64,000 bases of DNA from positions 186,001 to 250,000 of the forward strand of contig JANBVO010000041.1 in NCBI GenBank assembly GCA_030052745.1, in the 5' to 3' direction. The stretch's first letter is position 1; every line of letters begins with the position of its first letter. The stretch comes from Pleurostoma richardsiae (Eukaryota > Ascomycota > Sordariomycetes > Calosphaeriales > Pleurostomataceae). The translations under genes were made by a program, and so were the position numbers. Below the pieces are notes generated by a model. It ran no database searches and was not told where the DNA came from. It saw nothing but the letters and a program-made list of their open reading frames with translations. Shown here piece by piece: positions 32,112-43,600 of this stretch.

Positions 32112-34386
32112 ATGCCGCCCGAGGACGTTGTTGCCCCCGCGGGGGGGAGCAACAACTCCAGCGACTTTGTACGTGTGGCCCTGCTAGCATCTTCAGCCAG
32201 ACGCCAATTGCAATTGCTAATAGGTTTCTCTAGGTTCGCAAGCTGCACAAGTACGTTCCCTGTCTCCGAAGCGCGCCTTAACTGGTGAACGCGCCAGTGC
32301 TGACTTGATGCCGTGTAGGATGCTGGAGGACCCTGCTTATCGAAGCATAGTACGATGGGGCAACGAAGGCGACAGCTTCGTGGTTCTCGAGGTACGTCCT
32401 GTCCCGTCTCTCAGGTCGTGTGGCAATATTGAGGCGGCTCCCTAACACTGCTGCCCAGAACGAGAAATTTACAAAGATGATCTTGCCGAAACACTTCAAG
32501 CACAGCAACTTTGCAAGTTTCGTTCGCCAATTGAACAAGTACGACTTTCACAAAGTCAGACATAACGAAGAAAATGGCCAGTCACCATACGGACCCGGGG
32601 TACGCCATCGCTATGTGCTTCTACATTGGTGTACCTTCGCTGTTGCTGACCACCTGCCAGGCCTGGGAGTTTAAGCATCCCGGATTTCGCGTCGACAGCA
32701 AGCATAACCTCGACAATATCCGCCGGAAGGCACCGGCGCCAAGGAAACCGCAGGCCTCAGATGATGGTTTCCCTGCTAACCAGCAGGTGGCGTTGATGAA
32801 CGATACACTAATGGCCACACAGCACCAGGTCCAGCAGCTGCAAGAGCAATACTTCCAGCTGACTCAGACGAACAAGGTGCTTATAGAGGAGGTAGTGAGC
32901 CTGCAGAAGATGGTGAAGGCGCAGAACCAGGTCCACAATGAATTGATCAACCACCTGAGCAATGTGGACGAGCGTAGGCGTAGTAGTCGCCACTCGGCGC
33001 ACTCAAGTCACTCGGGCCATTCGGGCTCTTACCATGGCGGCGGCCACAACGTGCTCCCAGATGGCGCTGACGAGCCGGCTCCGGAGTTGCGACGCGCGAG
33101 AGAGATCCTGGGCGGAATAGCTCCTGATCAGGAGGCGGACAGGCAGCTGCACAGGTTATCGGTGGCCTACCAGGCAGGGTCTCCTCCGGACTCGTCCACG
33201 TCTAGCTCGATGATGTTCCCCCAGCCGAATAACAACACGGCGCCTATACCGCCGCCGCCCGCCCTGATGCAGGACCCGTTCAACGACCCCAGGCACCTTG
33301 TATACCCCGTCGGCCAGACGACCGGTATCGATCCGTTCCACTCTGACCACATCAACAATATTCCCTACAGCCGGCCGCTGAGCAACCCGAACTCGATGAC
33401 CGAGGCCCCTCCGCAGATAACGCCTCCCCCGGCAAAGGAGCAGGAAGGCTCGCTGTGGGGAGGCAGGCAGCCGCGCATTCTGCTGGTGGAAGACGACAGG
33501 ACCTGTGCGAGGATCGGAACCAAATTCCTGAAGCAGATCGACTGCTCCGTTGACATTGCTGTAAGTGTATACCGTTCCGGGGAAGACATGCTTCGGAATA
33601 TTAACGGGTCAATGCAGCGCGAGGGATCCGAAGCGGTCAACAAAGTCAATGCGGATCCCAACAAGTTCGACCTCATCTTCATGGACATCATCATGCCGCT
33701 CTTTGACGGTGTTTCGGCCACAGCTTGCATCCGACTGGTCGCGCCTCGGGTTCCGATCGTGGCGATGACTTCGAACATTCGGCAGGAGGATATCGCGACC
33801 TATTTCCACTGGGGTAAGTTAAGTATGCTCACCCTGAGGGGGTCGCAAGCTAAAGTCACCCGCAGGGATGAACGATGTGCTGGCAAAACCATTCACGAAA
33901 GACGGCATGGTGCGTATCCTCAAGAAGCACCTAGAAAGCATGCTCAGGGACCCCCCTCCACCTGAGTCCGCGACCGACGACATGGGCCAGAACGGCATTC
34001 CTGTGCAGGGTGGCCCGCCGCCCGCCTACGCGGGTCTGTCACTGGCGGGACAGGGCCTGATGGCCGGACCCGGCGGTGTCAAGTACGAGAGCGGCAACAC
34101 GCCTCTCCAGTCCCCGGCAACGAGCAGCTCCTGGCACTCGCCCAGTCAGATGCCCCAGCCGTCGCCAAGCATCGAGACGGCCGGGGGGTACATGACCGCA
34201 AGACCAATGGTCATGACTCCCACGGGACTACAGCCCTCTTCTGGCTTCCCGGGCACGCCGCCCATACCGCGGATGCCAGATGGCATGCAACAATCTGGTA
34301 TGCAGCAGGGCGGTGGCATGCCTGGGGCCGATGAGCGACCCGAGAAGAGGCAGAGGATGTATGCCCCAAACCAAGGCTACCAGTAA
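32112..34386 (+). CDS. SKN7: Skn7/Prr1-type transcription factor: HSF DNA-binding domain plus response-regulator receiver
   Basis: Seven exons: 32112-32168, 32234-32250 (17 nt), 32319-32391, 32459-32599, 32661-33560, 33618-33813, 33866-34386; 634 aa. Residues about 18-115 are the HSF-type winged helix ([19 protein letters not shown], then [20 protein letters not shown]). A coiled coil follows (about 125-180). The receiver domain (about 368-485) has the acidic pair D374/D375 (LLVEDDRTC), phosphoacceptor D419 (FMDIIMP), the AMTS motif and K469 ([10 protein letters not shown]). The tail is Gly/Pro/Met-rich. In fungi Skn7 receives phosphate through the HOG histidine phosphorelay (Ypd1) and controls oxidative-stress, cell-wall and sporulation genes in the nucleus. 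All catalytic residues are intact. The 17-nt second exon is required to complete the start of the HSF domain. Confidence 0.95.
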
Positions 34387-37300
34387 GCCTGTCGTCGACT
34401 TGCGTCAAAGCCGCCTGCAATTCACTGGTGTATCGGCCATGCAACCACCTCTTCGCCCGGTGCTCTCGACCCTGTTCCGGATTCCGCACAGCGACCGGTT
34501 CGTTCGGACCCGGAGTATATATCGCGCGGGATTTCTTTTCATCCCCCTCTTCAATGCTCTTGTTTGCGACAAGGACCCCTCGCGGGGAAGGATGGTGGAT
34601 TTCAACGCAGAGGCCGTCCATTTCAGGGCGGCATGACTCTGCAATCTTCGCGTCGTGCCATCATCGCGATATATTCGACGTCATATGAGTACCCCTTGGA
34701 CATTTCTCTCCAGCTCTTTTCCATGTATTTTCTTTCCTTCTCTCTTGGTCAGGGGGGTTGAGACAGGTTCGCAGGCGGAAGGGGACAACTGGCCACCAAC
34801 ACACAGGACGGCGACGGATGCGGCAGAGGGCTCGGTCGGACGGTTCAAGAGATTGCAACGGCATCCGTTGGTTGCGGATGGCCTCTTCTTCCCTTCCCCT
34901 TTCTAGGCGTTCCGGTCGTCTTCGGTGATAACTTTTTGGGGCAACCTAATGATCGTCACGTTCTTCGCTCAAAGTACCCCCTTTCTTTTCGACAGCAGCA
35001 TCATCATTCATCCTTTTGTATATGTACTTAGAAAAGAGGATGATGTTCAGAGGACACGCAGGTGCGTTATGCATGAGGCTGTCCGGACTTAGGATAGCGA
35101 TGAATGAAAGTGGGAAAAGAAAACGACCGAGTGCATCCTATTTACGATGCGTGTTTGCTTCTGCCGTATGGAATGGAGAGGTGCGTAGTGCGCTGGCTGA
35201 CTCGAGTGAGAGGATGACGGCGCCAGAGGGAGGGAGGCGAGGTGCACGCCAGGGCTGATGCACTCCAGCGCTTCGATTTCGTGCCTTGCGCCTCTATGCT
35301 GTGCGGTGCGTCTGGCTGTAGCCTCTTCGAGGGTAATCATGGCGAGAAACCATGTGTTGTCTCAGATCGAAGACAAGGGGAGATCGGAGTCGACGCCCAC
35401 GGGTTGATCGGTGGCTCCAGTTCGCGTGAATCGAAGGGAGGGGGGGGGGGTTCAAGTCCGGGCACACTTGCCCATGGCGAGCCAGTCCCCTGGTGTAGAA
35501 AGACCCACGGACAACAGGAATGAGCGGGGGAGGCTCTTTGTGCTTTCCATCCAGATCTAAGGATGACGGGCAGCAGGTGGCCGGGGAGTGGCCGGGGGTA
35601 CGGACGGTGAGACCCCGGGGTGTGGCGGTCTGGAAGCAAAGGAAGGGGAGGTGGAAAACAAAAGAGAGACGTAAAGAAAGGGAAATACACCTACACCTGC
35701 CGATAGGCGCAGAGATTCCGAACAAGTTAAGCGGCTGTCTCAGAAAGAAGCCGGACGGGAAGAAGAGAAGAAAGGAAAGGGATTAGGATCAGGAGACGAA
35801 GGAGGTCCCTTTTGTTATTGTCTGTACCAACCACCCCCGGCCGTGCCTTGCGCCTAGATGCCTCTTCTGCTCTCCCTCCTTCTCCGGACATCCCTGCTCC
35901 CTCGGCATGAGTTCCGTGCAAATAGAATGTCGGCAGCGATAGCTCGCGCCATGGCCGCGGCCGGTGCAGGTGGCTTCGAGGCGGCGTGAAAGAGACACTA
36001 GAGAACAAACGTCCGGCTGGCTTGCAGGAAAAACAAGAAAATGTTTGAAGAAGCAGAAACGGAAGAAAAGACATCTGTGAGGACGGGGGTCCTTTCTGTC
36101 GTCGCCAGCCCTGGTCCCTCACACCGTGGCTTGAAGATGTTGGTTCCACGAGCAGAACGTTCGAGCCCACGGCGAAAGAAGCCGAATGTCACTGCCCGTT
36201 TGCCCCAGTCCCCGGAGCTGCTGGCGAGAGGGCATTGGTTGGTCAGAGACCTTCGGAGGACAAGCCCTTGGCTGCTTCAGGGGTCTCTTCAACACCGCCC
36301 CCTCCCCGGGCCGATGGTCGACGGCAGTCTGGACCCTGAAGGCGCTGGGGTCTCGGCTGGAGACGCGCGGGTGGTGTGATTCTTGTCACCCAAGCTCGGT
36401 CTGTGTGCGCGCCTGTCCCTGCAGGCTAGCGGGGGCCGTTTTATCTTTTGTGCTCCCTCAACCTGATAGTATGCTTATACGTCTGCCATTATTTCGTCAT
36501 TACTTGAGACATCGAACGAGCTCGCTGTTGTTTGGTGTTGAGAGCTTACGGCTCGGTGTTTCCTCTTGAGGGGCCAGACATTTGGCAAGCAATGGGAACA
36601 GCACCAACTCCTACAGCATGACTCCGTACTGTAAGTAGGGAGCCATTGACGACCGTGATCTAGAACGACATCACTATCCGCATTCATCCCGGCATCTTGC
36701 AGATCTATGGAGGCGGTGGAACCGTTGACAGCTGGGGAGTTGGGACGACGCTCGGGCGATGGAGCCGGCATCAGCTATCCTCCAATTACCTTAGACGCGA
36801 GTGCATCTGTCAGTCGCTCAATATTGATTGCATCTACATTATGACGACTGGTGGACAACGAGGCAAGTAGCAGTTGGGAGATACGGACGCGCAGTCAACG
36901 TAAAGCGAAGTATGGAGTAAACAGCTTGATCGTCTGCGTCGTTTAGGTACCTACCTAGGGTCTAATCCATACTGAGGGTCTGGCCGGGCCTATTCATGCG
37001 CCTCAATATGCAAGAAGGCAGTGTGGCTTGCAAGCAGCGATTGTGACCAAGCAGCTGCAGGGTCTGTGCTCTGAAGCTGGTCCGTCTACAAACCGTAATA
37101 ATTAACCCTCGGATACATCGCATCCCTGGCTTCTCGAGTCTTTGCGCCATCATTTATAGGTAAGGCATGTTTTTGGAAATCTGCTCTACAGTATGTACCC
37201 GTAATGCGGCGTAAATGGAGACTTGGCCGAGCTTGGGACGAGGTGGATGCCTTGTCCCTCTCGATCTCACTGATGACTGACTGCTTGACTGACCAATGCT

Positions 37301-37727
37301 GTAGAGATACAAACAAACTCGCAGCTTCTATACAGAGCTTGAAAAGACAGCTACATACCTATTTACCTGGATTTCTAGCTGAATTGTGGGTAGTGAAAAC
37401 TATAACAGACTCCTACGTCCTCCTCTCTGGGATGTGCTCAAGTCACCGTAGGTACCTCTTCAAGCAGTCTTGCTGTGCGGTACGTACCCGGGTACCTCAG
37501 CATTGACTGTGGACTGGCGCGAAGTGGGATGTCGCAAAATGTACCCCACCCTAAATTTCTGGTAGCGCAATTGAGTCACAACCACCACCACCACCTGCAG
37601 GAGCTTCACGGCAATTCGGACAGCGCCACGTCGTGGATAACGTCACAGAGAACGTCGCAAGCGCTCCCCGGACGAGACAGTGCCGACCAGAGACCAAGAG
37701 ACACGCCAAGGTTCTTGCGATTCAGTC
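34387..37727. other. Long intergenic region between SKN7 and GCD6
   Basis: About 3.3 kb. It includes the SKN7 3' UTR, a purine-rich stretch at about 35630-35790 and a run of 12 or more G near 35439-35450. A minus-strand ORF at 36475-36771 (98 codons, start MPAPSPERRPNSPAVNGS) has a gene-like N-terminus but soon loses coding character. The last 250 bases are the GCD6 promoter and leader. No firm gene was seen. Confidence 0.4.
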
Positions 37728-40065
37728 ATGTCGCAGAGCAAAGGTGGAGGCAGAGGCGGCGGCGGAGGGGCCACGAAGGGAAAGAAGTCGGGCAAGTCTG
37801 ATGCCGCAGAGGAGAAGAGAGAGGATGCCCTGCAGGCGGTCGTAAGTGACCCCCTTCGGATAGACACTTCAAGAATGATTTCTGACTTGGGGCTGATCTG
37901 TCTAGATCCTCACGGACTCCTTCCAGGACAGATTCATGCCGTTCACCGTCGAGAAGCCCAGGGTAAGTCGCCGCACCACAACACACCATAGCAGATGCGC
38001 CAGAGCTGACAGCATCGCGTAGTGTCTTCTCCCCCTCGCCAACACGCCACTGATCGAATACACACTCGAGTTTCTTGCTATGAACGGTGTCCAGGAGGTT
38101 TTCATCTATACTGGCAACCACACCGACCAGATTGAGACCTACATCCACGAGTCGCCGCGCTGGAGCCCGAGTAGCCGACTCAACCCCTTCTCCTCTCTCG
38201 AGTTCATCCGTGTGTCCGATGCCCGGTCAATAGGCGACTTCCTGCGCGACCTCGACAAGCGGGGCGTCATTGGAGGCGACTTCGTCCTCGTCCATGGCGA
38301 CCTCGTCGCCAACATTCCCTTGGACGCCGCCCTTGCGGCCCACAGAGCACGGCGCGAGGCCAACAGAGATGCGATCATGACGGTCCTGCTCAGAGATGGC
38401 GGGTTGGAAGAACACAGGACAAAGTCCCACGGCGTCACGCCTGTCTTTGTGATTGACCCTTCGTCTGGCCGCTGTCTTCATTACGAGGAGACGAGCCCGC
38501 TACAGAGCGACCATTACCTGAACCTCGACCCCACCATTCTTGAACATGCCGAGCTAGAGGTGCGGAGCGATTTGATCGACTGCGGTATTGATATCTGTAC
38601 CCCGGATGTCCTGGCTTTGTGGTCCGAGAGCTTCGATTACGAATTACCGCGGAAGAACTTCCTCCATGGCGTGCTGAAGGATTGGGAGCTGAATGGGAAG
38701 CTAATTCATGCCGAAGTCTTCGAGGAGGGATACGCTGCCCGCGCAAACAATCTGCAGATGTACGAGGCTATTAGCCGTGACATCCTGGGACGATGGACAT
38801 ATCCATTCGTTCCTGATAATAACCTGGTTCCGGGAAACACTTACAAGCTCATGAAGGACAGCGTGTACCGCGAGAAGGGAACCAGCGTGGAATCGGGCAC
38901 GAAACTCTCATCATCAGTTCTGGGAGCGAGGACAACTCTAGGGGCTGGGACAATTGTGTCTAACAGCTTTATCGGCCGGAGATGCGTGATTGGGAAGAAC
39001 GTCAAGATCGAGGACAGCTACGTGTGGGACGATGCTAGGATCGAGGACGGTGCTGTCGTTGCGCATTCCGTGTTGGCCAGCTCAGTCACTGTCGGCAAGA
39101 ACTGCTCCATCCCGGCCGGTTCCCTTGTCTCCTTCGGCGTCCAGATAAGCGACAACATCACGCTTCCGCCATCATCAGCGGTCTCATTATTCTCTGCCGA
39201 CCGCAACCCCGTCAAGGCCGATACATCTCTTCTCGGACCGCAGGGAGCAGGAGCCGCATTCAAGGACGAAGAGGAAGAGGAAGATATCGACCCGTCAGAC
39301 CCTACAGTTCTCCAGAAGCCGCTCATATACTCCCTCGCCGGTCTCAACATATCCACATCATCCATCTCTACCTTCTCATCCGATATCGAGGACTCCGACG
39401 ACGACGAGCCGTTCCTCCAGGCCAGCGATCCGAGCGCGCGCTCGCGGCTGTCCTCCTTCACCTCCGACGACTCCTCCACGCCCGCAGGCTCCAACGCCGC
39501 ATTCCACGCCGACGCCGTCAACGGCCTCCTCGACGCCCTCCGCTCCGACGACGACTTCGAGTCCGCCAAGCTCGAGTTCATGGGCCTGCGCCTCGCCAAC
39601 GACGCCTCCGACGCCGCCGTCCGCCGCGCCGTGGCCGTGGCCTTCGCCCGCCGCGCCGCCGAGTTGACGGACCCCGAGCACGGCGGCCTCGCCGTGTCCA
39701 AGGCCGCCGAGGCCGCCATCGCCGCGCGCAAGGGCGCCGCGCGCTTCGTCAAGGAGGTGGGCATCGGCGGCGGCGCGCAGAAGGACCAGGTCGACTTCGT
39801 GCTGGCGCTGCAGAAGGCGCTGGTGGGCCTCGTCGGGAGGGCGGTCGAGGCCGCGCGCGGCGGCGAGCTGCTCGCCGGCATGCTACAGCAGATGTACAGC
39901 CAGGACGTCCTGGAGGAGGAGGGCATCCTGACGTGGTGGGACGACGAGCGGGCCGCGGCGGGCGAGGACATGAGCGCCGTCAAGGCGCGGTGCCAGCCGC
40001 TGGTCGAGTGGCTGCAGGATGCGGAGGAGGAAGACAGTGACGAAGACGAGGACGACGATGAGTGA
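37728..40065 (+). CDS. GCD6: Translation initiation factor eIF2B epsilon subunit (guanine nucleotide exchange)
   Basis: Three exons: 37728-37841, 37906-37962, 38023-40065; 737 aa. This is the catalytic subunit of eIF2B, which reloads eIF2 with GTP and is the control point of general translation. A short Gly/Lys-rich start is followed by the nucleotidyltransferase-like domain (ILTDSFQDRFMPFTVEKPR, CLLPLANTPLIEYTLEFLAM), then left-handed beta-helix hexapeptide repeats (SSVLGARTTLGAGTIVSNSF, CVIGKNVKIEDSYVW). An acidic spacer (EDSDDDEP) precedes the C-terminal W2/eIF5C HEAT domain (about 560-737), which carries the exchange activity and ends in acidic-aromatic boxes (ILTWWDDER, LVEWLQDAEEEDSDEDE). 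The C-terminal 180 codons have extreme GC third-position use. All junctions are in phase. Confidence 0.95.
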
Positions 40066-41037
40066 CCGGTGCTTGATCCTCGCGAGGGAGGCTCCCAGAC
40101 CGACGCCTATCGTTCCTGCGCTTGACCGGGATTGGAGGAAGGGATCATGACGCGCATATAGACGTCTCTGGACAGTTAGACGCATGTCTCTGTCTATCAC
40201 ACTGACTGGCGGGAAAGTCTAGAACCTTCAAGGAAGGGAAGAGGGAATAAATAACATAGAGCGCAAGCTTCAATGCTCCGCTATACAAGTGTTCTGTCCA
40301 TCCGTGACGTCTCCTCTCTCCCCTTATGTGAAGAGGACCAGATTGTCCGTATGCATCTTCCTCTCTCGGAGATTGGACTCCTGGGGAGAAACGAAATCGC
40401 AGGATACACAACACGTCTACGTCTCGTTCTGTGTGTAAGTCGATGTGATTAGTTTCGAACATTCGTAACGCGACACGGGGGCATTATACTCGGCAGCTGC
40501 CAATACAAGCACCAAGTCAAACAGACCATGTGCAACGCGTCACAGTTCGAGGAGCGAGTACTCCAGTCAGTCATCCATGCTCGTCAATTTCTCCATTGCA
40601 CGTCCCCCAGCCCTTCCGGCCATCGTGATTATATACCGGTCACTCTTGAGGGGCAACCTATCTTTCCCAGAGCAACTGTCCAGTCCCCCCATCTATCGCA
40701 GCCGAAATCGGGTGAAGCACACTGCTGCAGACCCTCTTCGAGAGAAAACAGCAAGGAGTCCCATATATCGACCAACTGCATTCGTCCTTTACCATGCGGC
40801 TCAAGTATCATTATGAGCAACAAGCCTGGCCGAATGAATGGAAGGTAGAAACTCAAAATATGATTAGCCATTACGGATTTGTTCCGTTTCGAACATGTCG
40901 GTAGCAGACTAGACTCCGTCATGCCTGTGCCCGCCTTCCCTTTCCTTCACCGCCGTCTCTATATGCAAAAGCGCAGATGCCGTTTATGTACCGTGTGTGT
41001 GTGTGTGTGTGTGTGTGCGCCGTATATGCAACAATAA
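40066..41037. other. Shared 3' region of convergent GCD6 and metallopeptidase genes
   Basis: About 970 bases between convergent genes. It holds both 3' UTRs, a GT microsatellite just after the metallopeptidase stop, and no recognisable gene. Confidence 0.5.
40993..41017. repeat. (GT)n microsatellite
   Basis: About twelve GT units in a row, 20 bases beyond the stop of the minus-strand metallopeptidase gene, so probably inside its 3' UTR (as CA repeats in the mRNA). Confidence 0.95.
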
Positions 41038-43600
41038 TTACTTGGTAATGAGTACAGAGAAGCCGTCGACCCAAGGTCCGCAGGATCCGGAGACGCCGCA
41101 AATGCGGTAGCCTCTCGGGGGTATCAAGGTGTGCCTGCCAAGAGAATGTCAGCGATGACGCCACCATGTGGGCATCTAAGAGGAAGGACGTACGCATCGC
41201 CGCCGTAAGGATTGCCATAGATGGGTGATTTCCTGCCCAGGCTGGTCAAGACTTGAACCCCATCAATCCAGAAGCCCGACCTGACGACAAATCCAGCAAT
41301 ATACTCTCCGCGGCGAATGTCTGTGGTGGCTCAAGTCAGCTCTGTGCTTCTTTCGTGCTGAGTACCGATGCAAGACTGACCCATGTCGAAAGAGTCGCCT
41401 CCTTCCTTCCCGCCCTGTTTTCCAAACAGTTGCCGTGAATCATCGTCGTAGACGAATTCCAAGCCATCAAAGGCGCTCCCATGGTAGAATATTATTCGGG
41501 AGAGCACCCTATCCTGTCTCAGCGCACTCGTGAAGATCAGCTCCTGCGGTTGGCTCCCCTCCATCTGGGAGAGGCCGAGCATCTTGCTGCGATACGCCGT
41601 CAGACCCGTGATCGGGTTGCCCAGTTTCACCACCGAGTTCTTCGAGCACAACTCCTTAAAGTCGTCTATGTCGAGGTTACCACCGCCATGTGACTTGATC
41701 GACAGTCGTATCTTGCCGCGTCGTTTGTCCTGTGGCAGTCGGCCTCGCAAGTCCTGCTCGGTCAGCGTAAGCTGCCGCTGGATTGACCCGGGTTCGCCAG
41801 AGTATTCCAGCCACGTCCGGCACACATCGTCCCCTTCGCCGTAAATCTCAACGAACGAAACACCGGTCTGCGCAGTGATCACAACATCACCGCCTTCAAC
41901 TCGCCACGCCTGCACGCTCTCATTCGACTTGAGAGGCGGGTCGTTTGGCCACCGGAAACAGGGATGGGCGCGGAACCGGAGGCAGTCTAGCCGGTGCCAG
42001 CAGCACTCGCCATCGCTTCGGACTAGTCCTCCCTTCTCCCTCGTCCGTGTCGAATACGCCTCGCGGGCGACGAAGCTCCGGTGGAGGTTAACGTAGTCCC
42101 TCAACATGACACCACTCTCCTGATGAGGGCAGCCAAACAGATGGCCCGTCTCGTGCAAGTGAGCTCCAATTCCTAGGTTCGCGGCTTCCCACGAACTTCC
42201 GGCGTCATTGCAGTCGTTCGCTACATAGTCCGTATCGGTTGGCGTGCAGTCAGTGAAGGCAGGTTCGACCTCTTCAAAGCTTGCTGGGTAACTCTGCAGA
42301 CAGTGTGATCCGAAGATTGCCAGGTTCAGGTCCCCGACTGAACCACCCAGCGCAGCGTGGCCAGTAATGATTTTTGCCTCTCGGTCCCAGTGCGAATCGA
42401 GAATCAGGACAGAGACGTACTGCTTCTGGCCGGGGAGGGGGTTGAAGTACTTCCTCACCGCATCTGCGGCAAAGCCAAAGAGGGCCCCCTTGTCCGTGGC
42501 GTTTGGGTTTTGCTGGGCACGATTTAGGTCTCGAATCTCAGCGACTGTCTTGTCCGACGTTATTATGTGTATCCGGGCCTCAGATCGCATGCTCCCTTGC
42601 TCCAAATCACGAAGATTAGCGGTGCCACGAGTCCACTCCTCCTCGAATCTGAAGGTCCGGCGCCCCAGCCTGTTGCGCGCCATCTGCTCGGCGGTATACG
42701 CCTGCCACAGATAGGCGGCCATGCGGAACTTGCGCACGGCTAGATCTAGTCCATTACCTTCTCGCTCGATCCGGGCCGGGGCCGCATCATATGTCATGGG
42801 TGAATCCTTTGCTACCAGTATGGCTAGCTGCAGGGGTGGCGCATTTATTGGAGGGATCATGTTTACTGTCAGGTAGGAGGTGTGGATGGGATTGGAAGAG
42901 CCATTGTTGGCGAGTTTCGGACTCGAGAAGTCGAAGCGTAACTTATTCGAACCGGGCATCATGTAGACCAGCGCCTTGAAATGAGACTCGCTCACTGGCC
43001 AGGTTATGGGAGGAAAGCTGTCATCCATGCGGTTCACAGTCAAGTAGCCGTCGACGGCGTGGTGAGCCGGGTCTCCGATCGTGCCCTGGATAAGGAGAAC
43101 CTTCTGATGGACCTGCAAGCCATCAGTCTCGTGCTGGATACAAGCGAGTCTTCTGCCAGAACGTCCAACCAGGCGCCCAAAGCGAGACCGTCGCAAAGAA
43201 CTCTTTATTGTAGCGTCTGCTGAGTTCGACTTACCCAGGATCCGTTTTGGATATTGGTGATACATGGCGCATACTGCGACACGGGCAGCTGGGGACCCTG
43301 GGGGCCCATCATGGGTGAACCCAGGCCGGCCATTCCCGAGACACTATGCCGCTTGCTCGAACCGTTGATGGGCGGCTGCAGAGATGGCCGTATGGGCGCG
43401 GACGCCGAGGGAGTCAATCTGTCTTTCCACTGGTCGAGGGCAGGATCGGATTGGGGTGCGAGAGAAGGAGGAGTGAGGGAGCCGCTGGTCGGGGTTGCGC
43501 CATTGCTGCCGTCGCTCGAGGTGTCGGTCGACCTTTCGGTACGGAAGCTGGCCTTTGATCGCCTCCGGAGCTCCTTCAGGTTCAGAAAGGACGGAGCCAT
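41038..43600 (-). CDS. Fungal zinc metallopeptidase (HExxHxxGxxH) with C-terminal jacalin-like domain
   Basis: Four exons: 43600-43235, 43112-41381, 41320-41194, 41134-41038; 773 aa; introns of 122, 60 and 59 nt. The N-terminal 115 residues are Ser/Pro-rich and disordered, with no signal peptide, so the protein is probably intracellular. The peptidase domain (about 120-520) belongs to the fungal 'putative peptidase' family PF12044. The metzincin-like zinc motif HETGHLFGCPH gives H442, E443, H446 and H452, and SGVM follows as a Met-turn candidate. The last 150 residues (GFVVRSGFWIDGVQVLTS, then YRICGVSGSCGPWVDGFSVL) match a jacalin-like beta-prism lectin fold, assembled across the last two introns. 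The substrate is unknown. The in-track ATG inside intron 1 is not the start; exon 1 begins MAPSFLNLKELRRRSKASF. Confidence 0.9.

Noticed and set aside
35430-35465. ggttcaagtccgggc, resembling a tRNA T-arm after the G run
   Set aside because: There is no pairing acceptor stem and no anticodon arm upstream.
36475-36771. 98-codon minus-strand ORF with a gene-like N-terminus (MPAPSPERRPNSPAVNGS)
   Set aside because: Coding character is lost after about 40 codons and no downstream exon could be joined.
39018-39983. 321-codon open frame antisense to GCD6
   Set aside because: An Ala/Ser-rich shadow caused by extreme GC third-position use in the sense gene.
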